A stretch of 5,847 nt of DNA from Methanothrix sp. (GTDB taxonomy: Archaea; Halobacteriota; Methanosarcinia; Methanotrichales; Methanotrichaceae): contig JAQTXY010000140.1 of assembly GCA_028688535.1 (NCBI GenBank), forward strand, positions 1 to 5,847. Reading direction: 5' to 3'. Positions 5,482 to 5,847 of the stretch are shown piece by piece; position 1 is the stretch's first letter, and every line of letters begins with the position of its first letter. Made by a program: the position numbers and the translations under genes. Under the pieces are notes generated by a model that was not told the DNA's origin, did no database searches, and saw nothing but the letters and a program-made list of their open reading frames with translations.

Positions 5482-5503
5482 AAAATATAATCAAAATATA
5501 ACC
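5482..5503 (+). repeat. Two 11-bp AT-rich direct repeats upstream of the TPR gene
   Basis: AAAATATAATC is followed at once by AAAATATAACC (10 of 11 identical). An 11-bp period puts both copies on the same face of the helix, and they lie just upstream of the TATA-like TTTTTAAATTA, so they could be an activator or chromatin-protein site or an extended BRE/TATA region. Confidence 0.4.
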
Positions 5504-5507
5504 AAAA

Positions 5508-5520
5508 GATTTTTAAATTA
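5508..5520 (+). promoter_or_regulatory. Probable TATA box for the TPR gene
   Basis: GATTTTTAAATTA has its centre about 40 bases before ATG 5554. Initiation some 25 bases downstream would give a leader of around 15 bases or less, consistent with the lack of a strong ribosome binding site. Confidence 0.45.
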
Positions 5521-5553
5521 CGAATAGAGGTATTAAATGGGGATGTGGTTTTC

Positions 5554-5808
5554 ATGGACATAGATAATATCAACTTGGATCAGGCGTTGAGCGCGATCAC
5601 CAAGGAGCTCGAAAAGAACAGAGACAACTGGGAAGCATGGGCAGCCAAAGCAGATATTTTATATTCAATGGGATTATATGAAAATGCTATTCTGTGTTGT
5701 GATAGGTCTTTGGCCATAAATCCGGAAAATCCATTCACTGAGGCGACAAAAGCCAATGCGATCAATAAGCTTAAAAAGCGAAACGAAGACAATTGCCAAT
5801 CATTTTAA
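5554..5808 (+). CDS. Small tetratricopeptide repeat (TPR) protein
   Basis: The 84-residue protein contains one full TPR unit at about residues 26-59: WEAWAAKADILYSMG, then LYENAI and SLAINPEN, fitting the W-x2-L/K-A-x2-L/Y-x3-G-x-Y-x2-A ... A-x4-P pattern. Residues 8-22 (LDQALSAITKELEKN) look like the second helix of a preceding repeat, and 61-75 like a capping helix, so the fold is a short helical scaffold for protein binding. No signal peptide or membrane helix is seen; a cytosolic adaptor is likely, with unknown partner. Start choice: ATG 5554 with a GGGGATGTGG stretch upstream; GTG 5545 would add three residues. Most TPR proteins carry three or more repeats, so this is either a mini-TPR that must dimerise or a cut-down copy of a longer gene. 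It stands alone, with an AT-rich promoter region and a T-rich end. Confidence 0.75.
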   Translation: MDIDNINLDQALSAITKELEKNRDNWEAWAAKADILYSMGLYENAILCCDRSLAINPENPFTEATKANAINKLKKRNEDNCQSF

Positions 5809-5820
5809 TTTATTTTTTCT
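5806..5820 (+). terminator. T-rich terminator after the TPR gene
   Basis: The stop codon TAA is followed directly by TTTATTTTTTCTT, an oligo-T-rich tract of the kind archaeal RNA polymerase uses to terminate without a hairpin. Confidence 0.5.
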
Positions 5821-5847
5821 TCCATGATATTTCCATGTTATAGGCAT

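Larger units (their letters stand above)
5068..5544. other. Non-coding interval with several dyads
   Basis: I see no convincing gene here on either strand: the short open frames lack ribosome binding sites and look compositionally random. No tRNA, CRISPR repeat or insertion-sequence end was found. The left half (to about 5345) is GC-richer and holds a 10-bp palindrome, CGAGCGCTCG, at 5204-5213, stem-forming segments at 5276-5344, and the 8-bp palindrome GTGGCCAC at 5326-5333. The right half is AT-rich: a T7 tract at 5379-5385, the dyad TGCTTA-CC-TAAGCA at 5445-5458, and two copies of an 11-bp AT-rich unit at 5482-5503, leading to the TPR gene promoter. Confidence 0.6.

Overview
The window looks like archaeal chromosome, most likely from a methanogen close to Methanothrix (Methanosaeta). 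The pointers are a PGF-CTERM (archaeosortase-type) surface protein, AT-rich TATA-like boxes, oligo-T terminators without strong hairpins, GGTGA-type ribosome binding sites, and a CoA-transferase fused to a GNAT domain. The genus is an inference from sequence style; no database was searched.

Positions 1-1175 (minus strand) hold a histidine biosynthesis pair, hisA followed 20 bp later by the first 25 codons of a probable hisB that runs off the left edge. Upstream of hisA is a tiny secreted protein: signal peptide, about 27 very acidic residues, then a PGF-CTERM sorting tail. A T7 run between it and hisA suggests separate transcription.

Positions 1176-1413 are a divergent promoter region. It contains a TATA-like element for each side, a dyad (CCGAT-N12-ATCGG) that encloses the TATA-like box of the rightward gene, and three AATGG/CCATT half-sites.

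Positions 1414-3915 (plus strand) are a two-gene operon. The first gene is a 633-residue acetyl-CoA hydrolase/transferase-type CoA-transferase with a C-terminal GNAT acetyltransferase domain. The second, 15 bp downstream, is a 194-residue soluble protein that I do not recognise. One polypeptide therefore pairs acyl-CoA/carboxylate exchange with a possible acetyl-CoA-dependent lysine acetyltransferase, a plausible link between acetyl-CoA state and protein acetylation.

Positions 3916-5553 are a low-density, apparently decayed stretch. It starts with a 95-codon piece resembling the C-terminal end of the type I-G (formerly I-U) CRISPR protein Csb2/Cas5u6u, with no other cas gene or array in view. 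It continues with a 68-codon TPR-like fragment, an open frame of unknown origin carrying three 15-bp in-frame tandem repeats, and about 480 bp of non-coding DNA with several dyads and mutually exclusive stem possibilities. Positions 5554-5808 hold a small intact tetratricopeptide-repeat (TPR) protein followed by a T-rich terminator.

No complete new defence or mobile system is visible. The best leads are the CoA-transferase-GNAT fusion with its unknown partner, the minimal PGF-CTERM protein, the Csb2-like relic, and the possible structured element at 5276-5344.
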